Assembly: GCA_023935145.1 (NCBI GenBank)
Contig: CM043697.1
Location: 45,362,501-45,426,500, forward strand
Reading direction: 5' to 3'
Length of the DNA: 64,000 nucleotides
Source: Bretschneidera sinensis
Lineage: Eukaryota; Streptophyta; Magnoliopsida; Brassicales; Akaniaceae
Below, in pieces: positions 10,785 through 21,953 of the stretch. The notes beneath the pieces are model-generated. The model ran no database searches, was not told the origin of the DNA, and saw only the letters and a list, made by a program, of their open reading frames with translations. A program made the translations under genes and the position numbers. Numbering within the stretch: the stretch's first letter is position 1; every line of letters begins with the position of its first letter.

Positions 10785-10796
10785 GCTCTGATACCA
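10785..10796 (-). other. Primer-binding site of element A (tRNA-iMet)
   Basis: The minus strand reads TGGTATCAGAGC two bases inside the 5' LTR end, complementary to the 3' end of plant initiator tRNA-Met, the usual copia primer. It confirms that the right LTR is the 5' LTR. Confidence 0.88.
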
Positions 10797-11373
10797 ATTG
10801 TAGCTCGAGGTTTCAACCCAAGAGGGGGGGTGAATTGGGTTTTTAAAAACTTTTGCAGAATTTATACAAGTTTATAAAAACTGATAAGCAACAAATAATT
10901 AATACAAGTAATAAGCTGTAAATAAAGAGTTTAAGGAAAGAGGATGCAAACACAGTTATAGTGGTTCAGCAATATCGGATTCGTTCCGACCCTATGTCCA
11001 CTCTCTTCAAGGAACTCTTTAAAGTAATCCACTAAGAAAACTTAGTCGCACAATTTAGCCGGGTGTTGCACAAACTGTACACAAGCAATTTACAGGAATT
11101 GCTTAAACCGAAAAATCCCCTTCCTTTCGGAAGTTTCCCCTTCCTCTCGGAAGTAATCCCTTTGCAAAGATGGTGTAAAGTAAAAGGTAGAGAGACAGCA
11201 AATGAAAGCTTATTACAACAGAAATGTCTCTCTTTCAAAGTAAAGCTTGAAGAAATGGCTCAACAAGATTATTTCAAAGCTTTTTGTGTTTCAAGAGTAT
11301 AAAAACTTGATTATATGAGATCAACTCTTTTTGAATATGTGCTTCTTCTTATTGAATGCTTTGCTGAATGGGT

Positions 11374-11380
11374 TTATATA
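11374..11380 (-). promoter_or_regulatory. LTR TATA box (element A, 5' LTR)
   Basis: The minus strand reads CTATATAAACCC, about 95 bases downstream of the palindrome cluster at 11476-11740. This is the LTR copy that would drive the element. Confidence 0.7.
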
Positions 11381-11475
11381 GCAATCAATTAATATGGCCA
11401 TTTTGGACTTTAATTTGAAAAAGATTTACTTTAAAACGTTCAGATTTGGAGTCCAACGGTCATATTTTTGAATTA

Positions 11476-11740
11476 CCAGTCGACTGGGTCGAGATACCAG
11501 TCGACTGGGTTCACTTGAAAAATACTCGTTTTCAGACCTTCTGGGTATCCAGTCGACTGGTATATATCATCCAGTCAACTTGGGACTTTCTGTTCATTTT
11601 ACCAGTCGACTGGGTTGATTTATCCAGTCAACTGGAAACTTACTGGTCAAAGTACCAGTCGACTGGGTTGTTTCATCCAGTCGACTGGGTACCTTCTGAC
11701 CTATATACCAGTCGACTGGTATATGTACCCAGTCGACTGG
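11476..11740. repeat. Palindrome cluster in 5' LTR of A
   Basis: Ten copies of CCAGTCGACTGG or variants, colinear with 2417-2681. Several units that read CTAG in the left LTR are perfect CTGG here, so the intact palindrome is probably the ancestral form. Confidence 0.9.
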
Positions 11741-12052
11741 GTTGTTTTCCAACCCAGTTTTTCTTCAGTTTTTCATTAAAAACATTTAAAAATAATGGTT
11801 TTAGAAAAACCTTTTGTGTTTGAGCCATTGAACAAGCTAATACAATGTATGAGTGAAACTTACATTGGTTCTAAACCTTAAGACTTATACTAGATCTTCA
11901 GTCTTCACTTGATACTTGATTTGGTTCGAGTTTTTGCACTTTGTTCCTTGGTTGAATGTTTTTGATCCTTAATACAACTTAGTTTAAACATGTTAGTTAA
12001 ATAACAGTTGTGTTTTGCCATCATTAAAATACGGGCGAGGGTCAACACTTCC

Positions 12053-12978
12053 TCTTCTAATAATAATAACATTATTAGTAGTAGTGAAGAATTGATTGAG
12101 GTAATTAATGAAATGCATGAAGAATTGAAGAAGTTTGATTATAGAAATATTGCTCTCAAGAATGAACTCTCATCTCTTTCTAAAAAAAATGGATGGTCTA
12201 AAGGATGAAAAAGAAAAACTATCTTCCATGCTTTATAACTCATCACAAGATTTTAAAAAAATGAAAATGATGTTTTAAAAAAGAAAGTGATGGAGTTGAA
12301 TAGCATTTTATCTAAGCTTATTATTGGAAAAGAAAAACTAGATGAAGTGCTATCTTGCCAAAGATTGAGTGGAGGAAAATCCGGCTTGGGTTATTCTTCA
12401 TTAGGCAAACAAAAATCAAAAGAGACTTTATTCATGGAAGCAATATGTGTGGATGAACCCTCCAACTCTAAGGCCACTTGCAAGATTGAGAGTTCTCCTT
12501 CAAAATATGCTAATAAGCCTAAAAATATAAAATTAAATTCAAATGCTAAGAATTCTAATGCATATGCTAGAGATAGAAATCCTATAAATACATATGCATA
12601 TATATGTATGCTCATCCAAGATATACAAATGTTAGGAATACACATTCAAGGCATGCACATGCTAGAAATGCACATTCTAGAAATTACCATCATGCATATC
12701 CTAGAGATAACATGTATGTTCACAACTCTCATACTAGAAACATGTATCCTAGGAATGCTTATCCAAGGAACTATAGGCATACATATTCAAAACATCCTAG
12801 AAACTTCAATAACTATCATATTAAGATCCTGAATCATCAACATATCTACAATTATAGAGCACCCTATAGTGTTAAGAAAGTATAGGTCCCTAAAGGAGCC
12901 ATATTTTCAAGGACTAACCCCAAAAGACCCAATAAATTTTGGGTACCTAAAAATGCAATTGTATATCCATGTGTAATG
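12053..12978 (+). pseudogene. gag of element B, 3' piece
   Basis: Continues the gag frame from 1737: SSEELIEVINEMHEELKKFD, then the coiled coil, the block LSGGKSGLGYSSLGKQKSKE and a His/Arg/Asn-rich tail like that of element A. Frameshifts near 12185, 12260 and 12600 break it. It ends in CVM followed by an amber codon at 12979-12981, as in A. Confidence 0.85.
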
Positions 12979-12981
12979 TAG
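12979..12981 (+). other. In-frame amber codon between gag and pol (B)
   Basis: TAG after ...YPCVM, with ISLHTKEK...WYLDSGCSKHMTGD continuing in the same frame. Same position and context as 8722-8724 in element A. Confidence 0.75.
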
Positions 12982-15408
12982 ATATCTCTCCACACCAAAG
13001 AAAAATGTAATTATTGGTACCTTGATAGTGGATGCTCAAAGCACATGACCGGTGATTAAAACATGTTCAAAGAACTAACTCTAAGGGATAGCGGACATGT
13101 AACCATTAGAGACAACACTAAGATAAAGATTATCGGGCATGACAAAGTGGGTAAAGATTCCTCAACCATTAACCATGTTTTATATGTTCAAGGCTTTAAG
13201 CCAAATTTACTTATTATTAGTCAACTATGTGACAAAGGCAACAAAGTCGTATTTGAATCTTCTCATTATCTAGTAATAGACATCAAGAGCAACAAGATCA
13301 AGTTTATTGGCCATAGACATGACAATGTCTATCTAGTTGATTTAAAATCTTTACATTCGAAAAGTGAAAAATGTTTTCTCTCTTTTAGTGAAAACCCATT
13401 GTTATGGCATATAAGACTTGGCCATGTGAACATGGATTTACCCATAATTCTTTCAAGAAAAGATTTAGTTGTTAGACTTCCCAAAGTCAAATTTGAAAAA
13501 GACAAAACTTATGATGCTTGTTAAATGTGAAAATAAACAAGAGTTTCTATGACCACTATTAGTCTAAGTGGCCATCAATATGCGTCATTGTTGATGATTA
13601 TTCAAGATATACCTTTGTTATTTTTATTGCTTACAAGGATGAAACCTATAAAGGATCTGTGAACTTTTGCAACAATGTTAAAAATGAAAAAGAAATTTCT
13701 ATCTCAAGTATTAGAAGTGATCATGGAAAAGAATTTGAAAACCAATTTTTTTCAAAATTTTGTGATGAAAATAGAATTGATCACAATTTTTCAGCTCCTA
13801 GAACTCCTCAACAAAATGGTGTTGTTGAGAGAAAAAATAGAGTTCTAGAAGAATTTACTAGAACCATGCTTTGTGAAAACAGTTTACCAAAATATTTTTG
13901 GGCAGAAGCTATAAATACTTCTTGCTATGTTTTAAATAAAGTATTAATTAGGCATATGCTTGATAAAACTCTATATGAACCATGGAAAGGTAAAAACCTA
14001 AATAACAATAAAACTAACAAAGTGAGATTAGTTGCTAAGGATTACAATCAAGAAAAAAGAATAGACTTTGATGAGACCTATGCTCCTGTAGCTAGATTAG
14101 AAGCCATTTGTATGTTATTAGCCTTTGCATGCTTTACTAAGTTTAAACTATTTCAAATGGATGTGAAAAGCGCTTTTTTTAAATGATTTTATAGAAGAAG
14201 AGGTTTATGTTGAGCAGCCTTTTGGTTTTAAAAATCTTAGTCTTCTAAACCATGTTTATAAGCTTTCTAAAGCTCTTTATAGGTTGAAGCAAGCTCCAAG
14301 AGCATGGTATGAAAGGCTAAGTAAGTTTTTACTTGAAAATGGTTTTACAAGAGAAAAAATAGATAAAACCCTCTTTACAAAAACTCACAAAAATGACACA
14401 CTATTAGTCTAAATTTATGTTGATGATATTATATTTGGTGCCTCTAATAAATCCATGTGTCAAGATTTTGTTAAGTGTATGCAAGTTTAGGTTGAAATGA
14501 GCATGATGGGATAGCTTAACTACTTCCTCGGACTCCAAATCAAACAATTGAAAAGAGGTATCTTCATCATTTAATCATAATACACCAAGGACCTATTGAA
14601 GAGGTTTGGGATGGAGAGATCAAAATCTATTGGTACTTCCATGAGCACCTCTACAAAACTTGACCTAGATGTGGAAGGTAAGTGTGTAGATACTAAAACT
14701 TATAGAAGCATGATAAGAGCTTTACTATATCTAACTGAAAGTAGACCCGATATAATATTTAGTGTATGCATGTGTGCTAGATTTCAAGCTAATCCTAAGG
14801 AATCACATATTATTGCCGTGAAAAGAATCCTAAGATATTTGCTAGGTACTCAAAATCTAGGTCTATGGTATTATAGAAAATCAACTTTTGAGCTTATTGG
14901 GTACTCGAATGCTGATTTTGCTGGTTGTAAGCTAGATAGAAAAAGTACTAGTGGAACATACCAATTTCTAGGTGCCACGTTAACCTATTGGTTTTCAAAG
15001 AAACAAAATTCAGTAGTACTATCAACCACCAGAGCGAAATATGTAGCCGCTGAAAGCTGTTGTGCACAAGTTTTGTTGATGAAACAAGAACTAGAAGATT
15101 ATGGCATGTGTTTTCAAAATATTTCAATTCATTGTGACATCACAAGTGCTATTAACTTGACAAAAAACTCAATTCAACATTCGAGAACCAAACATATTGA
15201 GATAAGACATCACTTCATAAGAGATCATGCTCAAAATGGTGATATTAGATTTGAATTCATTCATTCAGAAAATCAAATTGCTGATATTCTTACTAAACCC
15301 TTGAGTGAAGATAGCTTTTGTAAAATAAAATTGTTAATGGGTTTAACGATTATGAACATATGTGTTTTTGATTGCATCTACATTCATCATATGCATACTT
15401 ATCATTAA
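12982..15408 (+). pseudogene. pol of element B, decayed with internal deletion
   Basis: Recognisable pieces in order: protease WYLDSGCSKHMTGD; GAG-pre-integrase with WHIRLGHVNM; integrase with IRSDHGKEFEN and PRTPQQNGVVERKNR; a junction near 14005-14020 where the integrase C-terminus jumps straight to RT (VRLVAKDYNQ), a deletion of several hundred bases relative to A; RT with YVDDIIFGAS near 14415-14450; RNase H with LDRKSTSGTYQFLG and HIEIRHHF. Stops and frameshifts occur near 13065, 13525, 14187, 14410, 14490 and 14580. Non-functional. Confidence 0.9.
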
Positions 15409-15520
15409 GTGAATGAATACTAACTCTTATTTAATATCTCTCTCACCTAAAAATGGTATAGATAAATCATTTCTTGCAAAATTCCAACATGGAGCTCAAA
15501 ATTTTGAAAATTTTTATGGA

Positions 15521-15836
15521 CTCAGTCGACTAGTTGGATGCCCCAATCGATTAGTATCTCATTATCCAATTACTCAATCGACTAGTCAGATCAATCCAGT
15601 CGACTAGTATCACACTGTCCATTTCACCAGTCGACTGGTACAAGGACCTAGTCGACTGGTATCTCGAAACAAGTTTAGAGCTCAAAAACTCGAAATTTTT
15701 TATTGACCCAGTCAATTGGTTAGATGACCCAGTCGATCGGTATCTTACTACCCATTTCACTAGTCAACTGGTACCTTGAGCCTGTCAACTGGTATCTCGA
15801 AATAATCCCTAAATTGTTAATGGACCAGTCGACTGG
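15521..15836. repeat. Palindrome cluster upstream of accessory ORF (B)
   Basis: About ten degenerate copies of CCAGTCGACTGG (for example CCAGTCGACTAG, CCAGTCAATTGG, CTAGTCAACTGG), the last one perfect at 15825-15836. Placed exactly as in A, between pol and the accessory ORF. Confidence 0.85.
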
Positions 15837-15847
15837 TATCGTGATTC

Positions 15848-15855
15848 TATATATA
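15848..15855 (+). promoter_or_regulatory. TATA box upstream of accessory ORF (B)
   Basis: TTCTATATATAGTC begins about ten bases after the last palindrome and about 220 bases before the ATG at 16072. Same order and similar distance as in A (5129-5135 to 4916). Confidence 0.65.
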
Positions 15856-17160
15856 GTCTTTTCAAATTTTTCCTAATTTCACACCTAATTTCACGAACCC
15901 TAGCTTTCTCTCTCTAGAAAATTCTTGATTTTAGTCTAAAATCCCTTGAAATTATTCAAAAGAACTCATACCCATCCTTCAAATCACTTAATTTTCAACT
16001 CTCACGGTTGAATCTTCACATTTTCACACTCATCCTCTCTTAAATCTCTTAAAAATCTTGTTTTCACCAAAATGTCTGAACGAATCTGTATCAAGACAAC
16101 GGTACTTGGACCACACGTGCCAAAAGGATTTAGAACATACAAATCTTCAGGGTTGGACTCCAAAGAGAAATATTTTTCGGTTCTTCAAGCAAGCAAGCAA
16201 GCAAGAATTGATTTGGATGACTCACTATTTTGGAGTCCTGCAGTAAAAAATAGGTATAAAACTAGCATTTGTCATAAGAAAATTATGACAGGTAGATATG
16301 TTGATTATAAACCGAGGTTCAAACCCACACAATCAAATAATATGCTTGTAAATAAAGGAGTTAAGTAAAAGAGTATGCAAACTCTGTTTATAGTGGTTCA
16401 ACAATATTGGAATCTCTCTGACCCTACGTCCACTCTCTTCAAGGAACCTCCTTGAAGTAATCCACTAATTGTTAGTCAAGTAACTTCACGGGTGTTGTAT
16501 AAACCTTACAATAATCTCTTCCTCACGGAAGTTACAACGAAGTGTTTAGTCCTAAACACTCTAAGAGTTACACCAACTCTTTTCATTTACAATAAATTCT
16601 ATTAACTGTAAAGTAAATCGTAAAGAGATAACAATGAATGCTTTTTACAAATGAATAATATCTCTCTTTCAAGTACAAGCTTGAAGTATGGCTCACAATA
16701 AATTTTTCAAAGCTTTTGAGAATTAATGAGCTATATGATGAATTGAATGTGCTATCTTTTCTTGTTTAAATGATCATTGAAATGGGTTTATATAGCCTTT
16801 AACAAATATGGCCGTTTGACACTGACTTGGTAGGTTTGAGGCATTAAATGCTAAAGTCCTGTGTCTCAAACGGTCATATTTTTGAATTACCAGTCGATTG
16901 GATCCTTGTACGAGTCGACTGGGTTAAGTGAAAAATGTTCACTTTTAGGCTTAGGGAAAGTACCAGTCGACTGATAGATGCTTAAATATTCATATTTAAG
17001 CCCCCTTATTTACACTTGTTAGGTCCTTAGTTATGTTAATTTAGTTCATTTTACTTCATTTGTGTGTCTCACATATGTTTATAGGTCTTAGAGAAAAAAA
17101 AAAAGCAGTTTTGGCACTTAAGGGAAGAAGCTTGGAAATCCTGGAGCAGCTTCTGGTCAA

Positions 17161-17275
17161 AGTGCGATCGATCGCACTACTGCATGCAATCGAGCACACA
17201 TGCGATCGTTCGCACACATGAAAGATCGAGCGCAGAACTGTGATCGAGTGCAAGACGCATGCGATCGAGCGCATA
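17161..17275. repeat. GCGATCGA motif cluster in solo LTR G
   Basis: Repeated near-palindromes around the core TCGA: TGCGATCGATCGCAC, TGCGATCGTTCGCAC, GATCGAGCGCA, TGCGATCGAGCGCA. They lie about 120 bases upstream of the TATA box at 17393. Same motif family and position as in the LTRs of element C. Confidence 0.8.
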
Positions 17276-17392
17276 TGTACGGGCGTGAACAGTAAACTGC
17301 AGAACCCTATTTTGGAAATAAATGAGTTTTGTGTTTTAGGAAAGTTTTGGAATTCATGAGCCTTCTAGGACTACTCAAGCCCTATAAATGCA

Positions 17393-17399
17393 CCTGTAA
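17393..17399 (+). promoter_or_regulatory. TATA box of solo LTR G
   Basis: CCCTATAAATGCACC, corresponding to CCTATAAATAGCC in the C LTRs. Downstream of the motif cluster in the expected U3 position. Confidence 0.65.
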
Positions 17400-19306
17400 A
17401 GCACACACAAACATCATTTCTTAGAGAGAGAACACTTCTTTTATCTTTTACTTGGAGTTGTAAGCTTTGGGAGAGAATTGACGCCTCTTCTCTCGGGTTT
17501 ATTCTTCTCTTTATGTTTAGTTTATATATAATGTTTATCTTAGACAGCATGTGTAACTAACTTTCTTATAGGGCTCGATTGAAGCCCTAGTTATGCTTTC
17601 TCATATATTTATTCATTGATAAAATATTTGCCAATAACCTTTATTATGTTGTTTAACTTGATTAATGCCTGTGCTTATTTAAATTCCTCATATGTATGTG
17701 TATGGCCAACGTATGCATGTGGTATGGATTGGTTAGTTAGATCAATTTGGATGACCGAGTCTTGGGTCTAACATTAGTAACAAAAGATATCCACACCGAA
17801 TTCTTGGATTAATCAATATGGGAAACCGGGAGTAGATACCATGCCCTAGGTCTCATGTGGTTGTCGATTTCTATAAATCTTATGCTTTCTTAAGGAACAA
17901 CTCAAGCAGATACCATGCTGAATCCCTTAAGGAAGAAAAAAGTTAGAGTAGATACCATGCGTAACTCATTGCTTAGGGAGATCAATAGCTTAAGGAGTAG
18001 ATACCATGCCCTTAGGTTGGAAACCATTAGGTATACATTATAAGGCTAGTGCACTGATACATTATACAATTGGGAAAGTATGACTAGTGGTGGACATCAA
18101 AGCCCTATGTTTTTATTATTATCAAATCACATTCAACAGTTATTTATTTCTTTTTACTTTGAAGAAACTAATTCTAAAACCGAACTTTACCAATCCCTGT
18201 GGAGATGATCTTGCTTTCACACACTATACTACACTGTTGACCTTATGCACTTACAAGTAAAACGAGTGCGATTACTTACTTATTAATTTAGGTATATTTT
18301 TGTCCAATATCGACTGGGTTATAGGACCAATCGACTGGGTGAAGTTACCAGCCGATGGGGTCCTTAGTACCAGTCGACTGTGAACTTATTGTCCATTTTC
18401 CCAGTCGATTGGTATATAGACCTAGTCGACTGGGTTGTCCTTCAACCCAGTTTTTATGTTTCAAAACAATTTTTTGACTTAGAAACTTTTGTATTTTAGT
18501 TTTGTCAAATTCTTTTATAAATTGAGCTATAGATCAAACTAATTAATTGAATTAAGAGATTTACAAAGTGATTGAATTACCTTAATGCCTATTCTAGATC
18601 TTCTATCTTCTTTTGGTGTCTGAACGTGTTGAGTTCTTGCATCTTGTTTATGAACTGAATGCTTTTACCGCTTAAACACTTAGATAAAACTATTAATGTA
18701 ATTTAAGTTGTGTTTTGTCATTATTAAGATCAAATACGGGTCAACATTGATTTTGACTCCATTAGACATGCAAATTTCGACATTTTATGTGCTTTTGAAG
18801 CCATAAGACTAAGATCTCTAGTGGGTATCTACCAAAAATACTATCCTAGGTTAATTCACCAATTTCATGCCAACATGGTGAAACCTAGTCCCCTAGCCCT
18901 TAGATTTAAAACTAGTGTCATAGGTGTTGAGTTTGAAGTCAACACTGACTTGTTGGTTAGTCTACTGAGAATCCTTGTAGCCAGGATATCATGGAGTTTG
19001 CATGGATGGCCAGACAACTTTGATTACGAGGAGGCATGTCAGATCATTAGGGGAGACCTTAACTATGTATTCAAACCCACCACCTTCCATCAATGCAATG
19101 ACATGCCCCTCGACTCTAAGCTATTTAACTTGATAGTCAGCTAGACCATTCACTTGAGACTTGAGAGTCGGGGTTATATGTCTAAGATAGACAACGTTTT
19201 GATATGGTGTCTCAAGACTAAGCACCATTTCAACATTTATCTACTGCTCCTGGCCAACATGATTAATGGAGAGGCACATGACTCTAGTTGCCTCCCCTAC
19301 GGTGCA

Positions 19307-20468
19307 GTTAAAGATCATGTCTTTATCCTCAGACTTCTCTAACAGACTTTGACCAGTTGGAGTCTATGTCCAACTCCTCGGACTCCTTCAACACATTCCG
19401 AGCTGTTAGAGTTCATGTCTTTCTCCTCGGATTTCTCCAACAGACTCTAAGTAGTTGGAGTCTATATCTAGCTTTTCAGACGCTTTCAACAAACTTCGAG
19501 AAGTTAGAGTTCATATCTTTCTCCTTGGATTTCTCCAACGGACTCCAAGCAGTTGGAGTCCATGTCCAACTCTTTGGACTTCTTCAACAAACTCTGAGTA
19601 GTTAGAGTTTATGTATTTTTTCTCGGATTTCTCCAACAGGCTCTGAGCAGTTGGAACCCATGTCAAACTCCTCGAACTTGTTCAATAAACTCTGAGCAGT
19701 TGGAGTTCATGTCTTTCTCCTCGATGTTCTTCAACAGATTCAGAGCAGTTGGAGTCCATGTCAAAGTCCTCAGAATTCTTCAACAAACTCCAAGTAGTTG
19801 AAGTTCATGTCTTTTTCCTCAGACTTCTCTAACAGACTCTGAGCAGTTGGAGTCTATGTCTAAGTCCTCAGACTCCTTCAACACACTCTGAGCCGTTGGA
19901 ATTTATGTCTTTCTCCTCGGATTTCTCCAACTGACTCCGAGTAGGTAGAGTCCATGTCCAAATACTCGGACTCTTTTAATAAATTTTGAGCTGAGTTAGA
20001 GTTCATATATTTCTCCTCAGATTTCTCTAACGGACTCCGAGCAATTGGAGTCTATGTCCAACTCCTCGAACTCCTTCAAAAAACTCCAAGAAATTTGAGT
20101 TCATATCTTTCTCTTCGGATTTCTCCAACAGACTCCAAGCAGTTAGAGTCCATGTCCAACTCCTAGAACTCCTTCAACAAACTCTGAGCAATTGGAATTC
20201 ATTTCTTTCTCCATGGATTTCTCCAACAGACTCCGAGCAGTTAGAGTCCATGTCTAACTCCTCGGACTCCTTCAACAAACTCTGAGAAATTGGAATTCTT
20301 TTATTTCTCCTTAGATTTCTCTAACATACTTCGAGCAGTTAGAGTCCATGTCCAACTCTTCGGACACCTTCAACAAACTCCAAGCAATTAGAATTCATTT
20401 CTTTCTCTTTAGATTTCTCCAACAGACTCTGAGCAGTTAGAGTCCATGTCCAACTCCTCGGGCTCCTT
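19307..20468 (+). repeat. 98-bp dimeric tandem array inside accessory ORF of B
   Basis: About 12 units of 98 bp (one unit 100 bp), each made of two related 49-bp halves. One half begins GTTGGAGTCTATGTCCAACT, the other GTTAGAGTTCATGTCTTTCT; both end near CTCTGAGCA. The phase marker AACAGACT recurs at 19341, 19439, 19537, 19635, 19733, 19831, 19929, 20029, 20127, 20225, 20323 and 20421. 98 is not a multiple of three, so the array destroys the reading frame. The half starting GTTGGA contains an inverted pair GTTGGA/TCCAAC. Confidence 0.9.
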
Positions 20469-20957
20469 GATGCTTTACTACTTCAAGGTTTTCTTACCTG
20501 CCACTGAAGCCCAAGATATTGGCCCCAATGACATTATCAAGGTCATCTATTTGAAAAATATGGGGTACATAATACGAAATGACATGGTTTTCTCCAAGGC
20601 CAGAAAGAATATCCGTATTGGTGATAATGACAATGATGAAGAAGAAGATATGCCCGATGATGAAAGTCCTCCCACAGAGATGGACACTAAAGAGCTTAGC
20701 CCAGCAACTGGTCAGGGTGGGCATAACGATCTTCTTTCAGTCATAGTGAGCTTTCAGGTGTCTATGCAGATGGGATTCTAGAGCTTGAGCTCTTCTGTTG
20801 ACTCGAGCTTCCAATTGGTGTGGACAGACATTGATCTCATGCGTCACGACATTAGCACCTTACGAGATGACTTTGAGTTACTCTAAGAGCACTCAGAAGG
20901 CTCTTTAGTTGAGATTCGAGATCTTCTATGTGATAACTCTGACTCTCCAGCTTGTTG

Positions 20958-21645
20958 ACCCCTTACCACTGTTATTTATCTATTTTAGTTCCATAGATAC
21001 TTTACAAGAACATTTTTTTTTTATTTATTTTTCATACATTCATGTACTTGCTTATTATGTTTCAAATTTTCCCTGGACAAATTCTTTAAGCTCTATTATG
21101 TATGGAAACTTATATTCATGATTGATTTTTCCTTTATCTAGATCATCCTATGTATATGTTTTATTATTTGGTGAATGGTTGGATGATTTGAGCACTTATA
21201 GCTCATTTTTAAGCTTTACCGGTTTCAACTTTTGTGTAAAAATTCTGATTCTTTCGGGAGATTTACCATCTCTAGTTTATGCTCAGTTTTTGTACACAAG
21301 TTTGTTTATGCCTTATCTTCCTGCCTATGGTATTTTAATTGCTTATTTTCCAATTTTATTCTCATTTCTTTGCTGTTGTCAAAACGGGGGAAAAAGAGAA
21401 AAATATGTGTAAAATGATATAATGCATAGTTTTAGGGAGAGCATTACTATGAATATATTAAAAATGTTTAAAATAGTCTTTCATTTACTGTTATTGCTTG
21501 GTTGGATTGTTCTTGAATGATTGCAGGTTGGTTCTTATAAAAAAAATAGAGAAAACTCTGTTCGGTTTTCCTTAAAAACCCAACACTTAGTTTTTTAAAA
21601 CTGTTTTTCTCTCTAAGGTTTTGTCATCATCAAAAAAGGGGAGAT
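20958..21645. other. 3' untranslated part and polypurine tract of B
   Basis: No gene seen. AT-rich, ending in AAAAAAGGGGAGAT (21632-21645), the polypurine tract, directly before the 3' LTR. Confidence 0.65.
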
Positions 21646-21953
21646 TGTTGACCCATATTTGATTTTAATAATGACAAAACACTACCTAAATTTCACTAAC
21701 AGTTTTATCTAAGTGTTTAAGCGACAAAATTATTCAATACAGAAACAAGACGCAAGAATACGACACGTATAATTACCAAAAGAGGACAAAAGATCTAGTA
21801 TAGGTTCTAAGGTAATTGATTCATATTTTAAATATTTGTTTTTAGTTATCTAGCTTAACTATGGCTCACTTTGATTGCAAAAGTCTTTGACTAAAATAAT
21901 CCAAAATATGTCTTTAAGTCAAAAAACTACTTAAAACCAAGTTTTGGGTCAAC

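Larger units (their letters stand above)
1738..12047 (-). mobile_element. Full-length SIRE-like copia retrotransposon A
   Basis: Complete minus-strand Ty1/copia element of 10.3 kb. Both LTRs are present (1738-2988 and 10799-12047), starting TGTTGACCC and ending GAGCTACA on the coding strand. The flanking target duplication CTTCC (1733-1737 and 12048-12052) is exact. Order from the 5' end: LTR, tRNA-iMet primer site, gag, an in-frame amber codon, protease-integrase-RT-RNase H, palindrome cluster and TATA box, accessory ORF, polypurine tract, LTR. The LTRs differ at scattered sites only, mostly transitions, so insertion was fairly recent. Pol carries two nonsense codons and one frameshift, so this copy is not autonomous now. 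The extra ORF sits where SIRE elements carry an env-like ORF. Confidence 0.93.
10799..12047 (-). repeat. 5' LTR of element A
   Basis: 1249 bp, near-identical to 1738-2988. It ends at 12047, followed by the target duplication CTTCC (12048-12052) and then resumed gag sequence of B. It contains its own palindrome cluster and TATA box. Confidence 0.93.
16972..18309 (+). repeat. Solo LTR G (gypsy, family of element C)
   Basis: A 1338-bp plus-strand solo LTR beginning TGATAGATGCTTAAATA and ending CCAATA, the counterpart of ACAACA at the end of the C LTR. Flanked by the exact duplication TCGAC (16967-16971 and 18310-18314), created inside one palindrome unit of F. Throughout it matches the reverse complement of the LTRs at 27599-28862 and 34941-36207, with clear divergence. 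Confidence 0.88.
16306..18747 (-). repeat. Solo LTR F (copia, related to A/B LTRs)
   Basis: A minus-strand solo LTR of the same family as the LTR of B: its right end reads GGGTCAACA and its left end TATAAACCGAGG (original TG mutated to TA). Flanked by the exact target duplication TTGAT at 16301-16305 and 18748-18752. It carries palindrome copies at both sides of an insertion (16889-16971 and 18310-18440) and is itself interrupted by solo LTR G. Without G it is about 1.1 kb, close to the 1151-bp LTR of B. Confidence 0.88.
16072..20957 (+). pseudogene. Accessory ORF of element B, split and decayed
   Basis: Homologue of the intact 418-aa ORF in A. The first exon-like piece (16072-16305) starts MSERICIKTTVLGP and reaches the motif HKKIMTGRYVD, where solo LTR F is inserted. 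It resumes at 18753 (DFDSIRHANFD...) with KYYPRLIHQFHANM, GVEFEVNTDLL and SKIDNVLIWCLKTKHHFN. At CLPY (about 19300) it enters a 98-bp tandem array and re-emerges at about 20469 with LMLYYFKVFLPATEAQDI. The C-terminal helix is broken by stops near 20781 and 20886 and ends near 20957. Non-functional. Confidence 0.82.

Noticed and set aside
11446..11823. 125-codon ORF rich in PVDW, SRL and QSTG peptides (and similar ones at 2508-2726, 5018-5326, 15551-15760)
   Set aside because: These frames only read the CCAGTCGACTGG motif; they lie in LTRs and have no start context or relatives.
19307..20468. A coding repeat protein in the 98-bp array
   Set aside because: The period is not a multiple of three, frames contain stops, and flanking frames show an insertion into an older ORF.
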